From Streptomyces koelreuteriae (GTDB lineage: Bacteria > Actinomycetota > Actinomycetes > Streptomycetales > Streptomycetaceae): a stretch of DNA of 64,000 nt. The stretch spans positions 7,936,001-8,000,000 of the forward strand of contig NZ_CP075896.1 in assembly GCF_018604545.1 (NCBI RefSeq). Direction: 5' to 3'. Within the stretch, counting starts at the first letter, position 1, and every line of letters begins with the position of its first letter. Of this stretch, positions 17,640-25,696 are shown piece by piece. Below the pieces are notes generated by a model. It worked only from the letters and a program-made list of their open reading frames with translations, did not search any database and had not been told where the DNA came from. A program made the position numbers and the translations under genes.

Positions 17640-18500
17640 GTGCCCCTCACCACCACCGGCGAGCTCGTCACCCGCGCCGTCGCCGCCCGCTCGGCCGTCG
17701 CCTCGTTCAACGTCATCACGCTGGAACACGTCGAGGCCGTCATCGCGGGCGCCGAGTCCGTACACGCCCCCGTCGTGCTCCAGGTCAGCGAGAACGCGGT
17801 CAAGTTCCGCGGCGGTCGGCTGCTCCCGCTCGCCCGCGCTGCCGTCGCCGAGGCCGAACGCGCAGCCGTCCCGGTCGCGTTGCACCTCGACCACGTACAG
17901 AGCGACGCCCTGCTGTACCAGGCGGCGGAGGCCGGCTTCAGCTCCGTGATGTACGACGCGGCCCGGCTGCCCTACGCCCAGAACCTCGCCACGACCCGGG
18001 CAGCCGTCGACTGGGCGCACGCGCAAGGCCTCTGGATCGAGGCCGAGTTGGGGCAGATCGGCGGCAAGAACGGCAGGCCCCCGCTGGACGCGCACGCCCC
18101 CGGCGCCCGCACCGACCCCGACGAGGCCCGGGCCTTCGTCGCCGACTCGGGCGTGGACGCCCTGGCCGTCGCCATCGGCAGCACCCACGCCATGACCACC
18201 CGCACCGCGACCCTCGACCACGCCCTCCTCAAACGCCTCTCGGCCGCCCTGGACGTCCCGCTCGTCCTGCACGGCTCCTCCGGCGTCCCCGACGACGAAC
18301 TCACCGCGGCCGTCGCGGGCGGCATCGCCAAGGTCAACATCGGCACCGCCCTGAACATCGCGCTCACCGGCGCCATCCGGGACTTCCTCGCCGAGCGCCC
18401 CGACGCCGTCGACCCGCGCGGCTACCTCACGGTGGCGCGAGAGGCGATGACACGGGCGGTGGCCAGAGCCCTGCGGACCCTAGAGCCCTGCGGACCGTAG
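17640..18500 (+). CDS. Class II fructose/tagatose-bisphosphate aldolase family
   Basis: This 286-aa Zn-dependent aldolase starts at GTG, five nt after GGAGG. Features are ASFNVITLEHVEAV at the N-terminus, PVALHLDHVQS with the catalytic Asp and the first Zn His, EAELGQIGGKNG (Glu and Gly-rich loop), VAIGSTHAM (second Zn His) and LVLHGSSGVPDDEL (third His, phosphate loop), then KVNIGTALN. It would cleave a ketose bisphosphate to dihydroxyacetone phosphate and an aldehyde. Pairing with a SIS isomerase and a DeoR repressor suggests tagatose-1,6-bisphosphate in galactosamine use. The stop codon lies within a 17-bp tandem repeat. Confidence 0.88.
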   Translation: MPLTTTGELVTRAVAARSAVASFNVITLEHVEAVIAGAESVHAPVVLQVSENAVKFRGGRLLPLARAAVAEAERAAVPVALHLDHVQSDALLYQAAEAGFSSVMYDAARLPYAQNLATTRAAVDWAHAQGLWIEAELGQIGGKNGRPPLDAHAPGARTDPDEARAFVADSGVDALAVAIGSTHAMTTRTATLDHALLKRLSAALDVPLVLHGSSGVPDDELTAAVAGGIAKVNIGTALNIALTGAIRDFLAERPDAVDPRGYLTVAREAMTRAVARALRTLEPCGP

Positions 18501-18515
18501 AGCCCTGCGGACCCT
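18465..18515 (+). repeat. 17-bp tandem repeat, three copies across a stop codon
   Basis: Three consecutive copies of AGAGCCCTGCGGACC(C/G)T lie at 18465-18481, 18482-18498 and 18499-18515. The second copy differs by one base. The TAG stop of the aldolase (18498-18500) spans the junction of copies two and three, so copy-number change would alter the C-terminus. Confidence 0.85.
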
Positions 18516-18531
18516 AAGGCCCTAGGCCCGG

Positions 18532-19674
18532 CTACCGCTTGACGGCCTTCAGCACCACGAACTTCGAGTCACTGGCCACCAGTCGGCTGTTGCCGAAGAT
18601 CCGCCGCAGCGTGACGTGGTAGCCCAGATGCCGGTTGCCGATCACCCACAGCTCGCCGCCCGGCCGCAGCGCGCGCCGCGCCCCGGTGAACATCCGCCGG
18701 GCCGTGGCGTCCGTCGTCGCCTGGTGGGAGTGGAACGGCGGGTTGTTGAGGACCAGGTCGACACTGCCCGACGGCACCCCGTCCAGCCCGTCGCCCACCC
18801 GGAACTCGGCGTGCCCCGGCACCCCGTTCGCCTTGTACGTCGCCTCCGCCGAGGCCACCGCCTGGAACGACTCGTCCACGAACAGCACCTCGGCCTCCGG
18901 GTCGGCCAGCGCCACCGCCGTACCGACCACGCCGTTGCCGCATCCCAGGTCCACCACCCGTCGACCCCCGCTGCCCGGCAGATGCCCGAGGAAGAACCGG
19001 GTGCCGATGTCGAGCCGGTCGGCGCAGAAGACACCCGCGTGGTTGACGACGGTGCCTCCCGCGGCCGGGCCGATGCCGTCCGGCAGCGTGTAGACGTACG
19101 GCCATGGACTCGCGGGCCGCTCCAGCGCGGGATCCGGCGTGCAGAAGATCAGCCGCGCCTTCTTCTCGGCGAGCGAGGTGCGGGTCGGGCCGAGGATCCG
19201 CTCGAACAACTGCAGCGTCGAGGTGTGGATCTCCTTCACCATCCCCGTGCCCACGACCACGGTCCCCGCGTGCACCGCCGGCGCCAGCCGCAGCAACTGG
19301 TCCTCCAGCAGCGCCAGGCTCTTCGGCACCCGCACCAGCAGGACGTCGACGCGGTCGGGCGGCGGATCCTGCGTGGTGAGCAGCCCGACCGCGCCGGGCT
19401 CCACGCCGTGCCGCGCGAGGTTCGCCCGGGTCGCCTCCTGCGTCAGATGGGAATCCGTGATCTGCGTCGGCCCGTGCTCCGCGAGCGCCGTCACCAGCGC
19501 GCCCCACCGGTCCCCGACGGCCACGACCGTGCCCGACAGCGGGACCCGTTCCTGCGCCAGATGCCTCAGCAGGTACTCGTCGGAAGCGTCCCAGGCACGC
19601 AGCCTGTCCCGCGGATCCTCGGGGAAGCGGGTCAGCGCGAACTCGCCCCACGGTGTCGTCATACGGTCGTTCAT
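18532..19674 (-). CDS. RlmG/RsmC-type rRNA guanine-N2 methyltransferase
   Basis: This 380-aa protein has a degenerate N-terminal methyltransferase-like domain (WDASDEYLLRHLAQE, VAVGDRWGALVTAL) and an active C-terminal one with VVDLGCGNGVVGTAV, LFVDES and the NPPFHSH catalytic motif. This NPPF arrangement is the signature of the RsmC/RlmG family that makes m2G in rRNA. The duplicated-domain layout and length fit RlmG (23S) better than RsmC. A second ATG at codon 5 is an alternative start. A TAGCCT -10 lies nine nt upstream of the first ATG, so the transcript may be nearly leaderless. It is divergent from the AlkB-like gene. Confidence 0.82.
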   Translation of the reverse strand: MNDRMTTPWGEFALTRFPEDPRDRLRAWDASDEYLLRHLAQERVPLSGTVVAVGDRWGALVTALAEHGPTQITDSHLTQEATRANLARHGVEPGAVGLLTTQDPPPDRVDVLLVRVPKSLALLEDQLLRLAPAVHAGTVVVGTGMVKEIHTSTLQLFERILGPTRTSLAEKKARLIFCTPDPALERPASPWPYVYTLPDGIGPAAGGTVVNHAGVFCADRLDIGTRFFLGHLPGSGGRRVVDLGCGNGVVGTAVALADPEAEVLFVDESFQAVASAEATYKANGVPGHAEFRVGDGLDGVPSGSVDLVLNNPPFHSHQATTDATARRMFTGARRALRPGGELWVIGNRHLGYHVTLRRIFGNSRLVASDSKFVVLKAVKR

Positions 19675-19730
19675 CGTGCGTCAAGGCTAGCCGAGCCGCA
19701 GCTCAGGCCGTGTCGGGCAGGATGGGAAGC

Positions 19731-20375
19731 ATGGACGGCGAGCTGTTCCCCAGGGCCCGGACGCAGGTGGCACCCGGCGCGGTGCACCTGCCGGACTGGC
19801 TGGACGCCGAACACCAGCGCGCGCTGCTCGACGCCTGCCGCGCATGGGCCCGCCCACCCGCCGGACTGCGCACGGTCCGCACCCCCGGCGGCGGCACGAT
19901 GACCGCCCGGCAGGTGTGCCTCGGCTGGCACTGGTACCCGTACGCCTACGCCCGCACGGTGGCCGACGGCGAGGGCACCCCGGTCAAGCCGTTCCCCGAG
20001 TGGCTCGGAGACCTGGGCCGCCGAGCGGTCCGGGACGCCCTGGGCACCCCGATACCGGCTCCCTACGACATCGCACTGATCAACTTCTACGACGGCGACG
20101 CCCGCATGGGCATGCACCGCGACGGCGACGAGAAGTCCGACGCCCCGGTGGTGTCGCTGAGCCTCGGCGACACCTGCGTCTTCCGCTTCGGCAACACCGA
20201 GACCCGCACCCGGCCCTACACCGACGTCGAGTTGCGCAGCGGCGACCTGTTCGTCTTCGGCGGCCCCTCCCGGCTCGCCTACCACGGCGTTCCCCGGGTA
20301 CACGGGGGCACGGCACCGCCCGGTCTCGGTCTGACCGGACGGCTCAACATCACGCTCCGGGTCAGCGGCCTGTAG
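19731..20375 (+). CDS. AlkB-like alpha-ketoglutarate/Fe(II) dioxygenase
   Basis: This 214-aa 2OG-Fe(II) oxygenase belongs to the AlkB family, which removes alkyl groups from N1-methyladenine or N3-methylcytosine in DNA and RNA. The facial triad is visible: His 129 and Asp 131 in GMHRDGDE, and a distal His in RLAYHGVPR. The 2OG-binding Arg is in RLNITLRVSG at the C-terminus. The NFYDGDARMG substrate loop is also typical. The ATG at 19731 was chosen because the family begins with the short basic region here; a weak CAGGAT -10 lies 7 nt upstream. Confidence 0.87.
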   Translation: MDGELFPRARTQVAPGAVHLPDWLDAEHQRALLDACRAWARPPAGLRTVRTPGGGTMTARQVCLGWHWYPYAYARTVADGEGTPVKPFPEWLGDLGRRAVRDALGTPIPAPYDIALINFYDGDARMGMHRDGDEKSDAPVVSLSLGDTCVFRFGNTETRTRPYTDVELRSGDLFVFGGPSRLAYHGVPRVHGGTAPPGLGLTGRLNITLRVSGL

Positions 20376-20411
20376 GCCGCCGGTCCGGCGGATCATGGGA
20401 GACTCGCCCTC

Positions 20412-21650
20412 ATGAGCGGGAAGGCGGACCCCCGGCAGGCGGGGGACGGGAGCACCTCGAGGACGCGGCTGGACCGGGGGCGCGCGGCGCTCGGACCCGC
20501 GCTGGAACTCGTCCACACCGGACGCGCGCCGACCCGGGCCGTCCTCACCGCCGAGCTGGGAGTGACCCGGGCGACGGCCGGCGCGGTCGCCGCCGAACTG
20601 GAGGCGCTCGGGCTGATCCGCGTCGACGCCCGCCCGGGCGCCGCGGCCGGCTCGCAGGGCAGGCCCTCGCACAAGCTGTCCGTCGCCGACGAGGGGCCCG
20701 TCGCGCTCGCCGCGCAGGTGCACGCCGACGGATTCCGGGCGGCACTGGTCGGGCTGGGCGGCCGCATCGTCGCCACCGCGCCCGGCTGCGAGGTCGTCGA
20801 CGAGGACCCGGCGAAGGTGCTCGCCTCCGTCGTCACGGCGGGCGCCGAACTGCTGCGCGAGACGGGACGCCGATGCGTGGGTGCCGGACTCGCCGTCCCC
20901 TCCGCGGTCGCCGAACCCGAGGGCCTCGCCCTCAACCCCCTCCACCTGGCCTGGCCCGCGGGCGCGCCCGTCCGCGACATCTTCGCCGAACAGGTGCGCG
21001 CGGCCGGCATCGACGGACCCGCCTTCGCCGCGAACGACGTCAACCTCGCCGCGATCGCCGAGCACCGGCACGGCGCCGGCCGGGGCGCCCGCGACCTGCT
21101 GTGCGTGGCCACCGGCCACCGGGGCGTCGGCGGCGCGCTCGTCCTCGACGGCCGCCTCCACAGGGGCAGTTCGGGCCTGGCCCTGGAGGTCGGACACCTC
21201 ACCGTGCACCCCGTGGGCCGCCCCTGCCACTGCGGCAGCCGCGGCTGCCTCGACGTCGAGACCGACCCCCTGGCCTTCCTCACGGCGGCGGACCGCGCCC
21301 CCGGCCCCGAGGTCTCCCTGCTCCAGCAGTCCATCGACCTCGTCCGCCACCACTACGACGACCCGGGCGTACGCACCGCCACCGAAACCCTCATCGACCG
21401 CCTCGGCCTCGGCCTCGCCGGCCTGGTCAACATCCTCAACCCCGACCGCATCATCCTCGGCGGCCTCCACCGCACCCTCCTGGACGCCGACCCCGACCGC
21501 CTCCGCGCCGTCGTGGCCGACCGCAGCCTCTGGGGTCAGAGCGGCGGCGTCCCCATCCTCCCGTGCACCCTCGACCACAACAGCCTGGTCGGCGCGGCGG
21601 AACTGGCGTGGCAGCCGGTACTGGACGATCCGCTGGGGGCGTTGGCCTAG
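20412..21650 (+). CDS. ROK-family transcriptional regulator
   Basis: This 412-aa protein has an N-terminal winged helix (RAVLTAELGVTRATAGAVAA) joined to a ROK (repressor/ORF/kinase) sugar-binding domain. The zinc-site CHCGSRGCLDVE is intact, as is the AANDVNLAA segment that holds the catalytic Asp in ROK kinases. The usual ATP-loop GTGIGG reads GHRGVGG, suggesting it senses a sugar rather than phosphorylating it. No sugar genes are immediately adjacent, so its regulon is unknown; it might control the 2.3-8.9 kb operon, but that is only a guess. Confidence 0.85.
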   Translation: MSGKADPRQAGDGSTSRTRLDRGRAALGPALELVHTGRAPTRAVLTAELGVTRATAGAVAAELEALGLIRVDARPGAAAGSQGRPSHKLSVADEGPVALAAQVHADGFRAALVGLGGRIVATAPGCEVVDEDPAKVLASVVTAGAELLRETGRRCVGAGLAVPSAVAEPEGLALNPLHLAWPAGAPVRDIFAEQVRAAGIDGPAFAANDVNLAAIAEHRHGAGRGARDLLCVATGHRGVGGALVLDGRLHRGSSGLALEVGHLTVHPVGRPCHCGSRGCLDVETDPLAFLTAADRAPGPEVSLLQQSIDLVRHHYDDPGVRTATETLIDRLGLGLAGLVNILNPDRIILGGLHRTLLDADPDRLRAVVADRSLWGQSGGVPILPCTLDHNSLVGAAELAWQPVLDDPLGALA

Positions 21651-21766
21651 AGGGCACGCCCCATAGGAGTGCCCGCGCCGCTCCCGGGCAGGCGAGCCCC
21701 GAGCGGGCAGGCTGGTTCGCAGGCAGTACGCCCGCCGCACCGCACCACCGAGGAAGTAGACGCGCA

Positions 21767-22657
21767 ATGACCGACAAGCTCACCGTGAGCGTCCTGGGCA
21801 CCGGCATCATGGGCGCCGCCATGGCCCATAACCTCGCCCGGGCCGGACACACCGTCCGCGCCTGGAACCGCACGCGTGCCAAGGCCGAGCCGCTGGCCGC
21901 CGAGGGCGTGCACATCGACGACACCCCAGCGCAGGCGGTCCAGGACACCGATGTCGTCCTGACCATGCTCTACGACGGTCCGGCCGCCCTGGAGACGATG
22001 CGCGAGGCCGCGCCGGCCCTGCGTCCCGGCACCGCCTGGGTGCAGTCCACCACCGCCGGTATCGAGGGCATCGCCGACCTGGCCGCCTTCGCCAGCGAGC
22101 ACGGCCTGGTCTTCTACGACGCGCCCGTCCTGGGCACCCGTCAGCCCGCCGAGGCCGGGCAGCTGACCGTGCTCGCCGCCGGGCCCGCCGAAGGGCGGGA
22201 CCGGGTGACGCCGGTCTTCGACGCCGTCGGCGCCCGCACCGTGTGGACCGGCGAGGACGGGGCGGCGGGCGGGGCCACCCGGCTGAAGCTCGTCGCCAAC
22301 AGCTGGGTCCTCGCCGTCACGGCCGCCGCCGGCGAGGCCCTGGCACTGGCCAAGGCCCTCGACGTCGACCCGCACGGTTTCTTCGACCTCGTCGCCGGTG
22401 GCCCGCTCGACATGGGCTATCTGCGCGCCAAGTCCGAGCTGGTCCTCGACGACCGGCTCACACCGCCCCAGTTCTCGGTGACCACCGCCGCCAAGGACGC
22501 CCGCCTGATCGTCAAGGCCGGTACCGACAACGGCGTCCGCCTGGACGTCGCCGAGGCGGCCGCCACCCGCATGGAGCGCGCCGCCGCCCAGGGCCACGCC
22601 GACGAGGACATGGTCGCCGCCTACTTCGCCAGCTTCGACGAGAAGCCCAACTCCTAG
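21767..22657 (+). CDS. NAD(P)-dependent beta-hydroxyacid dehydrogenase (HIBADH/imine reductase-like)
   Basis: This 296-aa protein is of the 6-phosphogluconate/3-hydroxyisobutyrate dehydrogenase superfamily. The N-terminal Rossmann motif is SVLGTGIMGAAMAHNLARAG, followed by AWNRTRAKA, where Arg suggests NADP preference. The substrate motif DAPVLGTRQPAEAGQLTVLA and KLVANSWVLAV, with Lys in the catalytic region, follow. The C-terminal helical dimerisation domain is complete. GAGGAAG lies before the ATG. The next gene is 11 nt downstream, so they are likely cotranscribed. The substrate cannot be assigned. Confidence 0.85.
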   Translation: MTDKLTVSVLGTGIMGAAMAHNLARAGHTVRAWNRTRAKAEPLAAEGVHIDDTPAQAVQDTDVVLTMLYDGPAALETMREAAPALRPGTAWVQSTTAGIEGIADLAAFASEHGLVFYDAPVLGTRQPAEAGQLTVLAAGPAEGRDRVTPVFDAVGARTVWTGEDGAAGGATRLKLVANSWVLAVTAAAGEALALAKALDVDPHGFFDLVAGGPLDMGYLRAKSELVLDDRLTPPQFSVTTAAKDARLIVKAGTDNGVRLDVAEAAATRMERAAAQGHADEDMVAAYFASFDEKPNS

Positions 22658-22668
22658 GAGGTCCCCGC

Positions 22669-23091
22669 ATGTCCAAGCCGCCGCTGCCGCCCGAGGCCGA
22701 CGCCCTGCTGAGCCGGCCCAACCCGTGCGTCATGGCCACGTTGCGCTCCGACGGCACTCCCGTCTCCACCGCCACCTGGTACCTGTGGCAGGACGGCCGT
22801 GTCCTGATCAATCTCGACGAGGGCCGCGTACGCCTGAAGCACCTGCGCCGCGACCCGCGCGTCACCCTCACCGTCCTCGCCGACGACAACTGGTACACCC
22901 ATGTCACCCTCATCGGCCGGGTCACCGAGATGTACGACGACGAGGGCCTGGCCGACATCGACCGCCTCGCCGGGCACTACATCGGCAAGCCCTACCCGGA
23001 CCGCGTACGCCCCCGGGTCAGCGCCTGGATCGAGGTCGACCGCTGGCACGGCTGGGGCGAGCTGAAGGACAGCGACCAGGCCGGAGGCTGA
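22669..23091 (+). CDS. PPOX-class F420-dependent oxidoreductase
   Basis: This 140-aa split beta-barrel protein belongs to the F420-dependent PPOX class common in actinobacteria. Characteristic stretches are PNPCVMATLRSDGTPVSTATWY, the following RVLINLDEGRVRLKHLRRDPR and PYPDRVRPRVSAWIEVDRWHGW. The complete family length is present. A strong site (TAGGAGGTCC) precedes the ATG. It reduces unknown small molecules using F420H2. It follows the beta-hydroxyacid dehydrogenase closely and converges on the phosphotriesterase-like gene with an 18-nt gap. Confidence 0.87.
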   Translation: MSKPPLPPEADALLSRPNPCVMATLRSDGTPVSTATWYLWQDGRVLINLDEGRVRLKHLRRDPRVTLTVLADDNWYTHVTLIGRVTEMYDDEGLADIDRLAGHYIGKPYPDRVRPRVSAWIEVDRWHGWGELKDSDQAGG

Positions 23092-23109
23092 TCCCGCCGA
23101 CCACTCCGG

Positions 23110-24018
23110 TCAGGGCCACTCCACCGCGAACGCCCGGCCCGGGTTCTCCGTGAGGATGCGCCCCACCAGCTCCTCGCCCACGGCGTGGACCAGCCGGGGC
23201 CGCACCCGGCGCAGCAGATACGGCATCCCGGGGCCGCCGCCCACCGAGCGGGCGGCGGCCGTGGTGGTGTCCGCGCCCAGCAGCACCCGGTCGCCGAACC
23301 CGGCGTCGGCGAGGGCCCGTACGGCGTCCGGCATCCGCCAGTCCGTGGCGTGATGGGCGAGTGACGGCCCGTCGAAGGCCAGATAGCAGCCGGACTCCGC
23401 CGCCTGCCGGTGCGCCACGAGGTCGGGGGACCGGTTGAGATGCCCGAGCACCACCCGGTGCGGCGGCACCCCCAACTCCCCGCACAGCAGGTCCAGTACG
23501 TCGAGCGCGCCCGTGCCCTGCTCCAGGTGCACGGCGATGGCCGCCCCCGTCGCGTGATGCGCCTCGGCCGCCGCCTCCATCGTCCAGCGGGCGTGCGCGT
23601 CCAGGGCGTGGAACCCGCCCGCGACCTTGACGAGCCCGGCCCGCACCCCCGACACCCCTATGCCCTGGGTGAGTTCGGAGACGAAGACATCGGCGAGCCG
23701 CCCCCGCAGCCCGGTGAGTGTGTCCTCGTCGTAGTGCACGGCCTGATGCAGACCGGTCGCCGCCACCACGTGCACACCGGTCTCCCGGGACAGCGGCGGC
23801 AGATCGGCGGCCCTTCGCCCGAGCCCGTACGGCGTCCACTGCACCACGGCCCCGCCGCCCTGCTCCCGGAACGCGGCCAGCTCGGCCCGCGCCGCCACCA
23901 CGCTGCGCAGCTCCTGGCCGGGCAGCCGGGGACTGCCGAAGAACAGATGGTCGTGGGCGTCGCACACGCCCAGGTCCGCAGGGCCTACGTCCCCCAGCAC
24001 CGTGCGTATCGCGCTCAC
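23110..24018 (-). CDS. Phosphotriesterase-family metal-dependent hydrolase
   Basis: This 302-aa amidohydrolase-fold protein has CDAHDHLFF (the HxH metal pair) near the N-terminus and GLVKVAGG with the Lys that is carboxylated in PTE enzymes. Two His in IAVHLEQGTG and VLGHLNRSPD, and a distal Asp in VLLGADTT complete the binuclear metal site. The GTG at 24018 overlaps the upstream stop by 4 nt (GTGA), so it is coupled to the DUF4865 gene. The family includes lactonases and phosphotriesterases; the natural substrate is unknown. Confidence 0.83.
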   Translation of the reverse strand: MSAIRTVLGDVGPADLGVCDAHDHLFFGSPRLPGQELRSVVAARAELAAFREQGGGAVVQWTPYGLGRRAADLPPLSRETGVHVVAATGLHQAVHYDEDTLTGLRGRLADVFVSELTQGIGVSGVRAGLVKVAGGFHALDAHARWTMEAAAEAHHATGAAIAVHLEQGTGALDVLDLLCGELGVPPHRVVLGHLNRSPDLVAHRQAAESGCYLAFDGPSLAHHATDWRMPDAVRALADAGFGDRVLLGADTTTAAARSVGGGPGMPYLLRRVRPRLVHAVGEELVGRILTENPGRAFAVEWP

Positions 24019-24593
24019 CACTGGCGCCCCCGGGGCAGCCGCTCCCGGCCGGGCGCCGACAGATGCAGCACCTCGAACACCTCACCGTCGGCCTTGGGCG
24101 TGTCGTGCTCCCAGAGCGAGAAGTGCACCAGCTCCCACCGGCTCGTGTCGACGGCGGCAGCCGCGAGCAGGGCCCCGTCTTCCTTCGCCAGCCGCTCGGC
24201 CTCGCTCACCGCCTCCGCCACGACATCGGCCAACAGCCCTCCATCGGGGCCCGGTCGGCGATGCCGCACCGCGAACCGCGCCCGAGACCCGCCCCCTTCC
24301 TCGTACGTGAGCCCCGTCCACTGCCGCACGGACGGCCGCCCGAAGTCGTCACCGAGCCGCTGGAAACCCCCGCCCCACAGAAAGGAGTTCATGCCTTCCA
24401 CGGTGTTCCACAGATAGAACGGCGCGTACTGATTGACCGGCGAGCCACGCAGGCCGCGCTCGCGCATCAGATAGGCCTTGAGGCCCAGCCCGTCCCAGTC
24501 GTCGAGCAGCCGCCCCACCCGGGCGACCCGGTCGCGGATGACGCCCATGTCGTAGTCGGCGGGCAAGGTGAGTTCGTACTGCATGGCGTGCAC
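24015..24593 (-). CDS. DUF4865 family protein
   Basis: This 192-aa protein is recognised as a DUF4865 member: YDMGVIRDRVARVGRLLDDWDGLGLKAYLM at the start, then QYAPFYLWNTVEGMNSFLWGGGF. The family is often beside TetR or LysR regulators in actinobacteria and has no established activity; some related domains are monooxygenase-like dimeric barrels. The GTG at 24593 was chosen because AGGAGG lies 5 nt upstream, whereas the ATG three codons later is too far away. It lies between a TetR gene and the coupled phosphotriesterase-like gene. Confidence 0.75.
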   Translation of the reverse strand: MHAMQYELTLPADYDMGVIRDRVARVGRLLDDWDGLGLKAYLMRERGLRGSPVNQYAPFYLWNTVEGMNSFLWGGGFQRLGDDFGRPSVRQWTGLTYEEGGGSRARFAVRHRRPGPDGGLLADVVAEAVSEAERLAKEDGALLAAAAVDTSRWELVHFSLWEHDTPKADGEVFEVLHLSAPGRERLPRGRQW

Positions 24594-24603
24594 GGAATCC
24601 TCC

Positions 24604-25167
24604 TCAGGCGGGACGGGATGCCAGCAGCGAGAGCAACCCCCGCACCCCCGCGTCAAAAGCGGCGGGGGATCCGGACGCACGGGCCAGGACATAACCGCCC
24701 TGGACCGTGGCCACGACCGCCGCCGCGATCTCCGCCCCGTCCAGCGAGGCCGAGAACTGGCCCTGCTCCTTGCCTTCCTCGACGATCCCGGCGATGCGCC
24801 CCCGGATCCAGTCCAGGGTCTCCTCGACCGGGGCCCGCAGTTCGTCGCTCGCGATCACATCCGGGTCCATGGTCAGCCGGCCGATCGGACACCCCCGCAG
24901 CACATCCCGCTCGCGCCGCAGATACGCCTCGACACGCTCGTACGGCGTTCCGGGGCCGTCGAGCACTCCCTCGGCCGTAGCCCGCATCTCCTCGGCCGTC
25001 CGCCGGATCGCGGCCAGCGCGAGATCGGGCTTGCCCTTGAAGTGGTGGTACATACTGCCCTGCCCGGCGTCCGCGCGCTCCAGGATCGCCTTGGGGCTCG
25101 TGCCCACATAGCCGCGCTCCCACAGCAGCTCACGGGTGGACTCGATCAGCCGTTCCGGGGTGTTCAT
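24604..25167 (-). CDS. TetR/AcrR-family regulator
   Basis: This 187-aa regulator has an N-terminal helix-turn-helix: ELLWERGYVGTSPKAIL and AGQGSMYHHFKGKPDLALAAI, the hallmark YHHF recognition segment. The C-terminal ligand domain contains GCPIGRL. It leads the run TetR, DUF4865, phosphotriesterase-like; the gap to the DUF4865 gene is 10 nt, so one transcript is likely. A CTACTG-N7-CAGTAG palindrome 6 nt before the ATG is a probable autoregulatory operator. Confidence 0.88.
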   Translation of the reverse strand: MNTPERLIESTRELLWERGYVGTSPKAILERADAGQGSMYHHFKGKPDLALAAIRRTAEEMRATAEGVLDGPGTPYERVEAYLRRERDVLRGCPIGRLTMDPDVIASDELRAPVEETLDWIRGRIAGIVEEGKEQGQFSASLDGAEIAAAVVATVQGGYVLARASGSPAAFDAGVRGLLSLLASRPA

Positions 25168-25172
25168 GCCCT

Positions 25173-25191
25173 CTACTGTACATACCAGTAG
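25173..25191. promoter_or_regulatory. Probable TetR operator
   Basis: The inverted repeat CTACTG (25173-25178), a 7-nt spacer and CAGTAG (25186-25191) is perfect and lies directly upstream of the TetR-type gene. Six-base arms around an odd spacer fit TetR-family half-sites. Confidence 0.6.
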
Positions 25192-25268
25192 TTACAGACG
25201 TCGAGGCCTGCTACTCGACGCCTACTCCCCACGAAGTACGCAGACTGCCGCTGGCCGTACGACGACCG

Positions 25269-25288
25269 GTGACCCCTCGCGGGGTCAC
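25269..25288. repeat. Perfect 8-bp stem-loop upstream of the SHOCT gene
   Basis: GTGACCCC (25269-25276), a TCGC tetraloop and GGGGTCAC (25281-25288) form a strong hairpin 53 nt before the SHOCT gene start, in the gap between the divergent TetR and SHOCT genes. It could be an operator or a leader structure; no U-run follows. Confidence 0.6.
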
Positions 25289-25341
25289 TCTCGGAAGCAC
25301 GGAAAGAACATCGCGGCAACGCATCAGAGGAGTTGGACGAC

Positions 25342-25635
25342 ATGCAGACCCTGGCGAACTTCGGCGACGGCGGCGGGCCCGGCCCGTGGATCCTGTTCTT
25401 GCCCTTGATCTGGGCGCTGGTGATCGGCGGCGCCGTCGTGCTGCTGCGCCGCACCGTGTGGCGAGGCCGTCGAGGCGGCGGACCCTGGCGGCGGCCCGCC
25501 GTCGCGAACGACTCACCCATCGCCGTACTCGGCCACCGCTTCGCCTCGGGCGAGATCGACGAGGACGAGTACTGGCGCCGGCTGTCCGTGCTGAACGAGG
25601 AGTTCGGGCGCTCGGCCAAGGGCGGTGGTGCCTGA
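25342..25635 (+). CDS. Small SHOCT-domain membrane protein
   Basis: This 97-aa protein has one N-terminal transmembrane helix (WILFLPLIWALVIGGAVVLL), a basic linker RRTVWRGRRGG, and a C-terminal SHOCT motif, GHRFASGEIDEDEYWRRLSVL. SHOCT modules are short helical pairs thought to act in oligomerisation or binding. AGGAG lies 9 nt before the ATG. Genes of this type are common in actinobacteria, often near regulators; the role here is unknown. Confidence 0.8.
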   Translation: MQTLANFGDGGGPGPWILFLPLIWALVIGGAVVLLRRTVWRGRRGGGPWRRPAVANDSPIAVLGHRFASGEIDEDEYWRRLSVLNEEFGRSAKGGGA

Positions 25636-25696
25636 GCATGCTGGCCGAACGAGTCAACTCGGCGTGACCGCCGTGCGAAGGGTGGTCACCGCCCGG

